Below the pieces are notes generated by a model. The model saw only the letters and a program-made list of their open reading frames with translations, did no database searches and was not told the origin of the DNA. Shown one piece after another: positions 1-11,353 of a stretch of DNA of 64,000 nucleotides. The stretch is from Caenorhabditis remanei (lineage: Eukaryota; Nematoda; Chromadorea; Rhabditida; Rhabditidae): contig NC_071332.1 in NCBI RefSeq assembly GCF_010183535.1, forward strand, positions 15,314,001-15,378,000, in the 5' to 3' direction. A program made the translations under genes and the position numbers. Each line of letters opens with the position of its first letter. Positions within the stretch are counted from its first letter, which is position 1.

Positions 1-57
1 ATAGTAGTTCGGATAGTCAATGTAAGCGGTCCAGTTGTATGGTGCAGGAGTTGCCAT
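1..57 (-). CDS. 5' end of an unidentified gene, cut by the window edge
   Basis: An ATG at 55-57 on the minus strand opens 19 sense codons that run off the window. The peptide begins MATPAPYNWTAY and is followed by IDYPNYY. A short polar N-terminus of this kind is common in nematode chemoreceptors, but there is too little sequence to assign a family. Nothing else of the gene is visible, and the start codon is only the first in-frame ATG. Confidence 0.5.
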   Translation of the reverse strand, partial: MATPAPYNWTAYIDYPNYY

Positions 58-407
58 TTCTTTGTTGAAATGAAGAAGAGAAGAGGAGAATTTGCTTTTT
101 ATTCGAAAAATTTGGACTTTTGTTTTTGATATCTCGAAAACTAATTGTTAGGTTCAACATCATAATTTTTTCTTTCGGTTTTGTTTTGAGAAATTTTTTG
201 AAAATTGTCACTCGACATTTCAAAAGTTCAAGAAATTTGCAGATTATGTATCTAATGAAATCATTTCAAATTATAAAATTGAAGCAAGAGGGGGAAGAGG
301 AGAATATATTGTTCACATGCACCGGAAAGCAAAAATTGTTCAATTTTAAGAATTTGGTATTAGATGTACGATTCTTGCTCCCTTAAAGTACCGCTCAGAA
401 TGTTATC

Positions 408-785
408 AACTTTGGCTGTTTTCAGTGGAAAATGACCAATTTTGACAGTGTACAAACTTTGTTCGTATGAATTGTACAGAGCAAAAATGACACAACATTT
501 TTGTAGTTGACCATTATTTTTGTAGGGATACTCTATTGGAAGTTACAAAGTTACGAAAAGCTCCGGAATTTCGCTAAAACGGACTGAAACTAGTCGGTTT
601 CAGGGAGAAATGGCTTTGATTACCTGTAACTTTCATGGTAGTGCCCCTACAAAAAAATGGTCAACAAAAAAAAATAAACTATTTTTGCTCTATCCAACCC
701 ATACAAAAAAGAGTTTATCGGACATTCAGGTGACAACGAAATACACTGTCAAAGTTGGCCATTTTCCACTGAAAACATCCAGTAT
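408..785. repeat. Foldback (palindromic) repeat
   Basis: A left arm from about 417 to 560 reappears as its reverse complement at about 630 to 778. Shared blocks include tttcagtggaaaatg and its complement cattttccactgaaaa, and matching GTTGACCAT blocks with TTTTTGTAGGG on their inner side. The arms look roughly three-quarters identical. The start of a similar sequence lies at the right edge of the window near 63890. It is read as a non-autonomous MITE-like element; no coding capacity is seen. Confidence 0.7.
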
Positions 786-803
786 ATTGTTATGTCTTAA
801 AAT

Positions 804-1954
804 TCATCTTATCATTTTCTTTTTAACAACTTTTCGAGGAACAAAAATAAGAGGAAGACGAGATATGATGATTCTTTTGTAATTCCGACTTAAGTTCATA
901 TCATACACCGACACTTCCAGAACTTGATCACAATCGAATTGTCTCGTGAAGCACCTTTTCCGAGGAATTTTATTCTTATCCATTTTAATAACGGGTGGTC
1001 CGAACACTGTGAATATGTCTAGTTCGTTTACGGATTCGATATAAAGTTTGAACCTTTCAAAGTAGTAAGAATTGCATAGATCCTAAAAACTACGGGTAAA
1101 TCAAGGAACTGTTATCTCAAAAACTCACCTTCTTTAGATCGTAAAGCATCTCGAGGCAACATTCTTTCAATACCAATTCAACTTTCGAAAAATGAGTAAA
1201 ACTTCGAATCGATTCAATAACTTCACACCGGTATATTCCAAGCTCGTATGAATGTTTCCACTGTTCCAACTCTACAACTTTATCGATAGCCAAAATACGT
1301 TGAGGCCAATCAACTGTATGGTTCAGCCAAATTCGTCTCAAAAACATCGGATGGAGGTGAGGGAGAACTCTCAGAACATCATTCTGGCTCAGAATGAGCA
1401 TTTGCAAGTTTTCAACTCTAAGGATTCTTGGTCTTGATTTCAAAACTGATTGTATTCCTTTCATCCATTTATCTGCCATCTCATCTAATTCTTGTCGTCC
1501 AAATTGATCTTGAATATAAATCCATAGATCTTCTAGTGTGGATTTTTGATGATCCATAAGGTTTTGAAAATCTCCGAGGAACACTTCCACAAAATTCTTC
1601 GATTGTACCATTATTTTCCTATCAGGAGGTTCCAACCTTCTCTCCTCCAACATCAGGCAACCATCTGCTTCTTGTTGGTAGAAAAATTTCAAATATCTAT
1701 CGTCAGTTCGCAACCATAACTCAATTATGGTAGAGCTGTAGAACATTGAAACTCCTAACAAATTGTAGTCACATTTCATTTCATTAATGAAATTCCGAAA
1801 CGTTCGGCATACTTTTTTAAGGGATTGTCTAGAAATAGGTTAAACAAACACTCAAATATGAATATAATAAAATGACTTACTTCGATCTGAAATCCAAGGT
1901 TTGTAAAATAGTTGACAAAACAACATCGGGCATTTCAACAAGTTTTGAGTACAT
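804..1954 (-). CDS. F-box protein with C-terminal FTH (DUF38) domain
   Basis: The model has three exons on the minus strand: 1881-1954, 1129-1828 and 804-1082, giving 350 codons plus stop. Residues about 5-40 form an F-box (LVEMPDVVLSTILQTLDF then SLKKVCRTFRNFI). The rest is an FTH/DUF38 region, including the block IWLNHTVDWPQRILAIDKVV and a tryptophan-containing EQWKHS stretch. Proteins of this class are expected to act as SCF ubiquitin-ligase substrate adaptors. The ATG at 1954 is chosen because an in-frame stop lies just upstream. The 46-base second intron ends TTTTTAG. Family assignment is firm; the substrate is unknown. Confidence 0.85.
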
Positions 1955-2208
1955 GATTTCACTTGTTCAGGTTAAGGGAAACCACAATAAAAAGTTTCTC
2001 AATCAGTATTTCTTATCAGCATCTCTTATCTATAATTCTGGGAACAATCAGCACGTCATTCCAATCTAAGTATCAAAAAGTCAACATTTTCTCCGCACGT
2101 TTCCAGTTTTAACGCTTAATTTATCGATGAAACTGTTTCATCCACCATCTCAATTAGTCATAAGAGTAAACCACGTAACTTAACAAAATCACGTCATCGA
2201 ATTGCACC

Positions 2209-2217
2209 TATATAAAT
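2209..2217 (+). promoter_or_regulatory. TATA-like box
   Basis: TATATAAAT lies 42 bases upstream of the ATG at 2259, a plausible core promoter position for the six-exon gene. There is no direct proof of use. Confidence 0.4.
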
Positions 2218-2258
2218 ACTGAAAATTGTTGGAAACCTTATCAGTTCTCACTAGTATC

Positions 2259-4042
2259 ATGGTTTTCCAATTTCTCTCTTCTCTCTTCAAATCTGTGGAT
2301 TCACCTCCAGTTCTTCCAATTGTTCCAATTAATAAATGCCCTTCAGGAGTCAAAACCAAGTTTGACAATGTTGAGGTAAGTGTTTTTTGCTGAAACTCTA
2401 AAAATCATTTTCAAAATTTTCAGAAAGGATCACGTTTATATCTAGCCTCAAATGATGGGATTGACTTGTTGAAAAATATCGAAATAAGATCAGGAAAGAC
2501 GAGAATAACGTAAGATTGTGGAACTTTGAATACGAGTATAATTTAAATAATTTCAGATTAGATGAGATTTGTGATTTGAATAAAGATGGAACTCCGAAAT
2601 ATGTCACTCTTGAAGGGGAACTGACAATCAAAACTAGCAATAGTTCATATAAAACGAAAGAGTTGACTGGATTTTTGTATGTTACAACGAGGCAACAAGC
2701 AGAAGGTGAGTACTTTCGAACATATGTACTTTTCTAGGTTGAGAATGAAGCGCAAACTATAAGAACAGGCCCGCCTTAATTCTATTCGAAAAAAAACACA
2801 CAATGTTCGACTAACTTTTGTCCATGGTCACCTTAAGGCACTTAATCAAAACTGCCTGATATAGAACTGGTATGAATATAAATCTATGTTAACAGCTTTC
2901 AACCATGTTTTAGTCAGTTATGATTACTACCAGTTCTGATTTCCGGAAATTTTTAAAAACTAAATTGACTCGTTCGACTGTCAAATATAATCCATGTACA
3001 TATTCCAGATCCCACATTCATCGTTCATATCATCAAAGACAATGCAACCATCAAAACCACCTCGTCAAAAACTACCGTAGTCATTCTTAATACTCAACTA
3101 CTGAATTCCAATTCCAAAAATGACAAAACCCCTTCAAAATCCTCTTATGTGACTGACATTCATCAATCCTCCAAAGACAATCTCCACTTCCACTGGGGTG
3201 TGCCTTCTGCCAGCTGGATTGATGACACTGGAAATCAATTCTTCAAAACTCGGATGTCTCTGGAACGATATGATCTTCAAGCTAAGCTGACGGGCATGAC
3301 GGAAGTGTAAGTTTATTGTTTTCAAATGTGTTTGATAATTCATTTTGTTTCTAGACATTTCGAACACATCGAACCGCTTCAAATTCCATTGGATTATTGG
3401 TATTTCATAGCGGAAGGTCCTGTAGAGATGACTATTGAGAACAAATATGTCCCTGATCAAAGCTATACAACAACTTCTCCAAACACTACTGGACTTATTG
3501 TGAATGATTCGATATTCAAGCAACTGGCTGTAAATTTTGAACATGACGAAAATTCAACTGGATTGTCCGGATTTTATGTGAGTTTTTCAATTATCAAAGG
3601 TGCCAGATTTACATAGAATTATTTTCAGACATCCTCCAAAATTGAGAAACCAATCAACATTTTGATGGAGCACAAGTTTGGAAGATTTTTTTCCAACGTT
3701 GACAAATTAGTATGCGACCAAATTGTTGCATGGTCCCCCACAAAATCCAAGAAACTGATAATTACTTCGAGTAATACCACTCCCGGATCATTCTATTGTC
3801 AATACTTCACACTAGATGCTGATCGATTGGAAAGTGAGAATTCAGAAGATATTTTCAAGCTGGAACCCAATCAAAAGCCCTCTGTATTCTCTACCTCTCC
3901 GAAGATTATTGCAGCTTTCTTTTTCACGGATACGAGTGTGACTACAGTAAGAAGAGATCCTATTACTAATCAAGTGACCACTGCTTCAGCATCCAATCCC
4001 ACTATAGACCCAACGGGTTGTAAGCTTGGTCAAGTTGTGTAG
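2259..4042 (+). CDS. Six-exon gene of unrecognised nematode family
   Basis: Exons 2259-2375, 2424-2509, 2557-2705, 3009-3306, 3355-3577 and 3629-4042 join in frame to 428 codons plus stop. I do not recognise the family. The N-terminus is only moderately hydrophobic (MVFQFLSSLF), followed by a proline-rich stretch and a repeat-like block with GSRLYLASNDGIDLL. Several possible N-glycosylation sites (NATI, NTTG, NSTG, NTTP) hint at an extracellular protein. No transmembrane segment is evident. A TATA-like box at 2209 and an AATAAA near 4067 frame the gene. A CUB-like secreted protein was considered but the characteristic cysteines and core motifs are not clear. Confidence 0.75.
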
Positions 4043-4079
4043 TGATTTTTGCATAATTTTTAAACAATAAATGTTCTGT

Positions 4080-5662
4080 ACTCATAGATTTTTACTGAAT
4101 TATCAGATTGTCAAGCCAATGCCTGGTTCGGATGCACTTTCTTTATTGCTGAAATGTGTTTCCTCAATCGTTTCACCAACAAGTGATACACTTCCTGGAA
4201 CTAGTTGAATTGAAGCGATAAGTACTTACATATGTATGAAAAATAGGTATTATATTTGCTGATGTCATATTGAACAGTAATCAAGGAATGGAACTGAAAT
4301 TCAAAAACCTGGTAATTCTGAGTTCATGGATCTATATATGTAGAACTGAGTCGGTGTATTTTTCTGATCAGGCATACTGCAACGGTACTGGCCTCCCGTT
4401 TTTAAAAGGTTTCACATAATAAATAAAACTGGCAGAATTTTAGATTATCTACAGAGACGAGTTCTCACAGAAAAGAGAATACCGCTCTTGGCGTTTCTTT
4501 GTGCACATCTCCTACTAAAATACCCAAAAATGCAGCTCCAATTATTTGAAACCCTTGAAAAGTCCTTTCCTTCAAATCTCACTTTCCCGCCTAAAATCTC
4601 GAATCGAAATTTCCAAAAACACTTGCGTCACAGTTATAGCACGTATTCGCGGTGATCTCCATTCTGCTAATGGCTCATAATCATCTTCGCTTATTGCCAC
4701 TTTGTCTCTAGAGGATGAAATGCAGAAAGACCAAGAGCACATATTTCACTTCGAAAACAAATGACGAGTCGAATTTCCTGAAATGGAAGCGAAAACAAAT
4801 GTGTATCACCTAGAGAGTGTTATTGGTAATTAAGAGCTCAACGGGATTGAAAGCAACGTTTGATCTTTGAGATATTACTTTTTTGCGAGTAAAAATATAG
4901 AGTTTGAACTTTAATAAATGGAAAGTGAGATGACGATGATGGGAAGCTAAAAATCTTTTTAAAAACTGAAAGGTCTGGAGAACAGATATTAGTCGATGGC
5001 AGTGGAAATTTGAAATTTTTGCAAGATTTTGTGTTTGTACTGTTGTTCATTGGAGAAATTTACGACATTTGATATGAAAACGGTTTGATACAGTTTCAGC
5101 CTCCCCTGCCATTCTGGGTTTCGAATTTTCAGATAACTTTCAGATAGGTCTGGTCCCCCTCTCAATTTAAGCAGAAATTGGTTGATTTTTTCAACTGTCT
5201 CTCGGTGTTTGTGTCATTGCGTACTAACCTTTAACTCGTTAACCCGCGGGACTGTTTCAGCTTTTTCACAGGAACAGTACCCCTACTATTCTCCTACTCA
5301 CAAAAGTCATATTCTATGGACTACAACTCTCTGCAAACGTTCAAAACATCAGTGACGCACGGAGTCCATTCGAATTCCGAATGTCTCATTCACCCCTACA
5401 ATTACCGATTATCATGTTCTTCTTACTCACCGAGTTGCAGACTTTTTCGCCTTTTTGTATCTGATCTTACAACTTTCCACCCTATGAATTTTTCTTCCTG
5501 ACCACTGCGAGCAGACAGAAAAAAAAGAAGAATTTTCATTTAAATCATAATTTTTGCAACCGTCTACCTTTCCACTAATCCTCTCGAGCTCCGCCTTTTT
5601 GGTGCCCAATTAGTCATTTAGCATTTATTCTATTTCCGCTTTTTACTCGAATCATAACCAAA
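4080..5662. other. Intergenic stretch without a supported gene
   Basis: I see only short open frames, none with splice partners or family resemblance. A pyrimidine-rich tract precedes the srg gene from about 5550, as expected for a promoter and trans-splice region. Confidence 0.5.
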
Positions 5663-6950
5663 ATGGATCTAGTTTTCAAGCCTAAATTCGGACTAACCTT
5701 GCTCTATGGGGTGACTGGAATGGTACTCTATACATGGGTCTGCTGGGCGGTCGTAAAAAATCGATACAACTTGAAAAGCTCGTTCTATAAGATGTTCGTT
5801 GTAGGTTACGTCATGGTAAGTGACAAGGGAACGTATAATCTTTCAAACAAAATTTCCAGAACATGATGACTTACATCAACTCGTTTATAAGTCTTCGTGT
5901 TCCACAGAACACTAAAATCAATGATTCTTTTGCCTCGTTCTTCTTGGAACATGACGCTCACCACCCGGAAACAAAGTTCCCACTCTACGTGTTCCATACC
6001 CTTCACTACCAATTCGCCTACAGTCAGTACATCTACAACTGCTTGTTGTGTCTCAATCGATTCACTGCGATTTTCAAACCTCTGACGAGTGAAATGTGGT
6101 GGAACAAGTGGTTTGTCCATCTGGCGTTGGCCATGTTTCTCTCCCCTTTCCTATGCACTGTGTTCATTCTCGTCAATCGCTCATACTATCGGTATAACAG
6201 TACTGGAGACTACTTTTGTGTCGATTCCACTTTTGTGAGTTTCAGATATGAAATCGTTTTTTTTCTATTTTAAAAATATTTGAATTGTTCAGGAGCGTTG
6301 GAAGATTTACGCAATTTTGACTCCGATTCTGTGTATCATTACAGCTGCGAATATTGTTTGCAACACGTCGTCTTATCTGAAAATGAAGAAAATCAGGAGG
6401 TTAGTTCTTTTACTGTGAAACAAATAAAGTTTCGACAAGGATTTACAAAAACATTTTTGCGGGGAGTTGTGGGCGGAGCTTATACTAAACTTTTTCCACA
6501 GTAAGTATGTCCATCATTTCAACTAATCAGTTTCCAGGGAAGGAATCAATGTGATAGACAAACATCTTCTACAAATGACATTCTGCGTATTCTTTATCGA
6601 CATGTTCCTCACTATTCTCTCTATTTTCAATGCGATCATAACTATTTGGAATCCGTTCCCCGATAGCCCATGGGTGGCCGAATGGGTCTTGCAACTCACT
6701 CCGTTTGCTAGTGATGTTCTCACACTTTCTCCTCCCATTCTTCTTCTCTACTTCAGCAAAACGGTAAGAAATCGAAACGAAAGGAATAAATGAATTTTTC
6801 GAAATTCAGGTTCGCCGAAAGTGTGTCGAGATGATCCCATTTCTGCGGAAGTATAGCAAACACCGATTCTTTGTCAATTCCAGAAGTGTGGCCTACGTTC
6901 TTCCGTTCGAATATAACAGCCAAGAAGAATTGAATAATAATAATCACTGA
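5663..6950 (+). CDS. Serpentine receptor class gamma (srg) chemoreceptor
   Basis: Exons 5663-5815, 5860-6234, 6293-6399, 6538-6763 and 6810-6950 join in frame to 333 codons plus stop. About seven hydrophobic segments are present, from GLTLLYGVTGMVLYTW near the N-terminus to LTLSPPILLLYF near residue 280. The srg hallmark CLNRFTAIFKPL lies near residues 115-126, at the end of the third membrane segment. Srg proteins are seven-pass membrane receptors thought to act in chemosensory neuron cilia. Intron 3 (6400-6537) is the longest. An AATAAA-type signal follows near 6994. Ligand unknown. Confidence 0.9.
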
Positions 6951-7394
6951 TTTCATATTGATTGCTGTTAATATAATAGTTGAATGAAGCACAAAATAAA
7001 ACATTTCCAAAATTTCGCTTCAAAAACTACGTCAGCGTAATTTACTTTTCATTAAAAACTTCGTCAAAATTTTAATCCGTTGCCAAACTTTGTAAGCACG
7101 CGTTAATCCTAGAAAAGGGGTTGATGTTCTTGGCGTTTCTGAATATCAAATGAGTTATTACTGAGCAGTAACGCAACTCTGATGTGAGGAATTGAAGAAA
7201 TAGAAACATTTACCTGCCGGATGAATGAAAAAGGGAATAGTGATGTAAATCTTGATAATGTAAATTGAAAGCTATGAAAAGTCTCGGAATAGTTAAAATA
7301 AAAGGGAATTTTTACTTTGGATCTTGACAATGCTATTAGATGCTATACGTCAGCTTCCAGTTTATTTTTTGGTCATTTATAAACCAGATGATTG

Positions 7395-7650
7395 AATATC
7401 TTCATACTTGTCAAGGACCAGCCCGGACCGGCACGGCCCGGGGCCCGAACGCCCCCCTTTTATCAATTTTTCGTTGAAAATGTGAAAATTTTTGATAATT
7501 TTTCCGAATTTGTCCTAATTCTGCATCATAGTCAAAAATTTGACTTTTTCGCGAAAAGATTTATATAATTTGAATTTTGAATTTTGGCGCTAATTATCCG
7601 GGCCTTCATTCTGTTTACAAGGCCCGGACCTTCACAAGTATGAATATTTT
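7395..7650. repeat. Foldback repeat with GGCCCGG-rich ends
   Basis: AATATCTTCATACTTGTCAAGG at about 7394-7415 is mirrored by CTTCACAAGTATGAATATTT near 7632-7650. Inside both ends lie runs built from GGCCCGG. The same GC-rich core is found at 11913-12249 and 61483-61675, so this is one member of a dispersed palindromic family. No coding capacity. Confidence 0.65.
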
Positions 7651-7953
7651 GAAAAAAGTTCAAAAACTTCCTTCTAAACTATTGATCCTGATGGTTTCTA
7701 ACTGGAACCAATTCTCATTTACCAATGACCAGCTAATCCGATTTCTTCCTGAAAACTGAAAACATATTCCCACTGGGATCTTCAAAAAATCAGGAGGAGT
7801 ATCCAAGCTCTGATCCACTATTCTATGTTTTGTTTTTTCTTTTGAATATTTCGGTGACCTACAAACAAATATCAGTTGTCCGGGGACTGATCATTAAAGA
7901 AACAAAAGAAACAACAACAGTTGGCACGACACGGGACCCCCGAGGAAAACAAT

Positions 7954-7960
7954 TATAAAT
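7954..7960 (+). promoter_or_regulatory. TATA-like box
   Basis: TATAAAT lies about 100 bases upstream of the ATG at 8061. A TTTCAG at about 8050-8055 immediately before the start looks like a trans-splice acceptor. Confidence 0.35.
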
Positions 7961-8060
7961 AGACGAGAGAGAGTCCATTCTTTCAGAATCTTCTTCTTTT
8001 TGAACTTTTATTTGCTTGCCTTTATTGAAATTTCAGAATATTTACTTATTTTCAGAAAAG

Positions 8061-9174
8061 ATGTCTACACACTTTTTGCTCTTTTCTTCCTTATTGGTGT
8101 TATCTGCAAATTGCTCGATACTATCTTTCCATCGAAATCTTCTGGGCGAAGGGTCCGAAGAATGTTTCGAGAAATTCTTCATGGCTCTGATAAATGAAAA
8201 ATACGAATGCTCAAAGGAGTTTGAGTTTTTGACGGTTAGTTATTTAGTCATTTTCAAACTTCATTTTTCGAGCAAGTCCATTTTTAGAAAGATCCATCTG
8301 AAAAGCACGATGCCTACATGGAAGGTAAACCATGTGCACTGGAGATAATGAAGGGAGAGTGTCCATCAGATCGTGCTACATTCCTCGAAGAAAATTATAG
8401 TCAAATGATAAAATTGTTGACTGAAAAACCGAATGACAACATCACATGCACTGCTCCATACTTCCAATTGGAGGCAATTGAATGCAATGCTCACAAACAT
8501 GCTCTTCAATTAGAGATGCAGGATCAAACTGGAGTGAAAGAGACACATGATGGAGCAGTGAAGGTGTTAAAGATGTGTAAAGATGCACAGGTGAGTAGGA
8601 TCTTGGATAGGAAATGAAAGAAAATTTTTTTTTAGTCAAAACACAAGAATAAAGTTTCCTCACAGAAATCCGATACCAATCTTTTAAAGAATTTCTCGAA
8701 TTAGAACTGTACCGATTAAGAACGGCGCCAGATGATTTTTCTGTTACAGTCTTGTTCTCACTTTATGTAGTTCTAAACCGGTACAATTCTGATTTGTATC
8801 AGGATAAACACTAAAAATCCCTTTCCCAAAACATTCATTATTTTCAATCCCAGGCTTGCATCAAAAACGCGTGCAAATTCACTTCCATCGAACGAGACGA
8901 AATCAAGAACAGCTGCGACGTGCTCGAACTCACCACATCTGACTTCACGGTTTGTATGAACAAAATCAACAAAGAGAAGCCGGACCTCTCGAAATACGAA
9001 TGCCTCAATGATCATGATTTTTATAGCAAAGATTCCACTGTGATTTGTGAGAGATGGAAGAATAAGAGGGAGTGTATGAGACAAGTGACGGAGGATATTT
9101 GTGGAAAGGATGTGATGAAGAATGATGAGAAAACGTTGAAAAGCTTTTTGAATAATTTGAAATGTGACGAATGA
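8061..9174 (+). CDS. Secreted T20D4.11-like (DUF19) protein
   Basis: Exons 8061-8234, 8288-8590 and 8854-9174 give 265 codons plus stop. A signal peptide is seen (LLFSSLLVLSANC). Two cysteine-patterned halves follow; the second contains the DUF19 signature CMNKINKEKPDLSKYECL, then CERWKNKRECMRQV and DICGKDV. The start fits because TTTCAG stands just upstream at 8050-8055. The first exon has exactly the same length (174 bases) as in the next gene, showing tandem duplication. Family members are presumed extracellular; the molecular role is not known. AATAAA is at about 9259. Confidence 0.9.
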
Positions 9175-9350
9175 TAAATTTGGTTGTTCTTATGTAATAT
9201 ATGTATATTGTATTGTAAATACTTGTATATAATTGAACTGTGAATGAATCTGTGAAAATAAATTTGAAACTGGCTATTCTAGCCCAATGAGCAATCATCG
9301 AAGAAAAATACCAATATGATGAAAAGTCGATCTGATAAAAAGTCTCTAAC

Positions 9351-9656
9351 TGGCCGGCTCGTAACTTTTTTTCAAACTGAGTTTTATGAGCACAAGAATA
9401 CCAAAGTGTAGATCTCGACGAGTTCTATGTCTGTGCCATACTACAGATCAGATGGCTACTCGCTAATGTGCCGCAGGGCTAAAATGGCTTTTTTTTGTAA
9501 TTTTTGCGTTTTTAACATTTTGTCCCGGCCTGCGGCACATCAACGACTACCCATCCGGCCCCAGGTGAGACGCGGACATAGAACTTTTTGAGATCTACAT
9601 TTTGGTATATTTTTCAGCTCATAAACCCAGTTTGAAGAAAGCTACGAGCCGGCCCG
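9351..9656. repeat. Foldback repeat
   Basis: The left arm 9351-9440 (GGCCGGCTCGTAAC..., GTAGATCTCG, AGTTCTATGTCTG) is complementary to the right arm 9573-9655 (GACATAGAACT, GAGATCTACATTTTGGTAT, CTACGAGCCGGCC). Inner parts also pair (TGTGCCGCAGG with CCTGCGGCACA). This is a strong palindrome of about 300 bases without an open frame. Confidence 0.8.
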
Positions 9657-10041
9657 TGGGGCCCGTTTCGGCCCGGTTGACAAGTTTATGTTTAAGAGTC
9701 CACCTAGCGATACCTATCTTTGGAACATTATCACAAGAACGGATAAAATTTCAAAAAACCAGAGTTCAATTATCTACACTTTTCATAACATGATTTAACT
9801 TCTTGAGCAAAATGTCTTCTTCATTTTTAATTAAAAAAGTTCTTTCAGCTCCGTCTGTCAACTTTTGATCCCACAAGTTATTTTTGACTTCCAGCCTCTA
9901 CCCTCTTATCTACTTCTTATTGACCTTTAAGCTATCCTCTCAATCTTATTTTCGTTTTCTTTATCACCAGACAGCTGTTCCAACCTCTGATTTATCAAAT
10001 CTAAAATCTGAAATTTTCAATCCTCCCGAGTTTCATCCAAC

Positions 10042-11159
10042 ATGAAACTGGTACTTTTCTTTTTGATATTTTGTTCTTTTCCCCCCATAATCTGCGATGG
10101 TATGCCATTTTATTTGGAGATGTTGAATCATAAAACGAAGAACTGCTTTCTGAAATTTTTTGAAGCAGTGGTTTTGAAGGAGTTTGGGTGTTCCAGCAGA
10201 TTTGAGTTTTTAACGGTTAGCCTTTTTTGTGATATCCATCAAAATTCATAGTGTTTCAGAAAGACAACGTGAAGAAACGAGAGTCATTCATTGCTGGAAA
10301 AGAGTGTTTTCTGAAAATAGTGAAACAAAAGTGTCATCCTGATAGACACAACACTTTCGCTTATTATTATGAAGAACTTGTGGACACTTTGACGTTCATT
10401 CCTGCTCATTCGGGATGCTCCGAGACATATTATAGATTGAATGCTCAGAGATGTTATGCTCAGAAAAATGTGATGGAGCAAGAGATTGAAAACCAGTTAT
10501 TGCGATTGCCGAGGTTCAAAAATGTGACGGAGGTGATGGTGAAGTGCAAAGAGATTCAGGTGAGTTGGGTGTCCTAAAGTTGTTTATTTGATCTCAGAAG
10601 CTATCCGCAGTCCCTCGTTTAGGAAACTTTCCAAAAGTTTAGCTTTGCAAAAGACTGGTTATTAGTGTACTCTCATTCAGTACTCCGTGCCAGGAATAAA
10701 TAAAAGTGCATAAACGAATCATCATAAGATACACAAAGGCATTCTAAAAATGAATTTAGAGTTTTCATTGAAACACATATAAAGTACATATATTTATTGT
10801 TCAAAGTCCAAAAAGTTAATCATTTTCAGGACTGCATGGAAGGACTCTGCTTTACTGAAGACGAACAATATGAGATAGAATTCAGTCTCGCTGTACCAGA
10901 ACTTACAGTATCACACTTCACTGTTTGTATCCAAACAATCGATAAGGAGCTTCCAGAGTTTTCGAAATATCACTGCTTGAAAAACCGAAGCATCTTTCGG
11001 AAAACTCCTGAATTCCTTTGTGAAAGATACCAAAAATCAAAACGAGAGTGCTTGAGAGCTGTGACAAAAGATTATTGTGGAAGGGATGTGGTGAAACCCG
11101 TCGAGAAATTTTTGGATGAATTCATTGATTTGAAGTGTAAGGATTTGTCAGAATCGTAG
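10042..11159 (+). CDS. Secreted T20D4.11-like (DUF19) protein, tandem paralogue
   Basis: Exons 10042-10215, 10260-10559 and 10830-11159 give 267 codons plus stop. The signal peptide is MKLVLFFLIFCSFPPIICDG. Cysteine spacing and the blocks CIQTIDKELPEFSKYHCL, CERYQKSKRECLRAV and YCGRDVV match the preceding gene, with both introns in the same positions and phase. It differs in sequence throughout, so the duplication is not recent. Role unknown. Confidence 0.9.
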
Positions 11160-11353
11160 TTTGTTGTCACTTCCACTATCACAAAATGTACATTTTTCTC
11201 TTCTCAAATGTTACTATGACATTTGCTATTCCGTTTAGTCAACCCCAAATTTATATGGAATAATTATAGAATTCAAAGAGATAGCGCACTCTCTGACCAA
11301 TCCCCTTTTCCCTCTTCCCACCAGCTTTTCCCTCTTCCCACTTCCCACCAAAT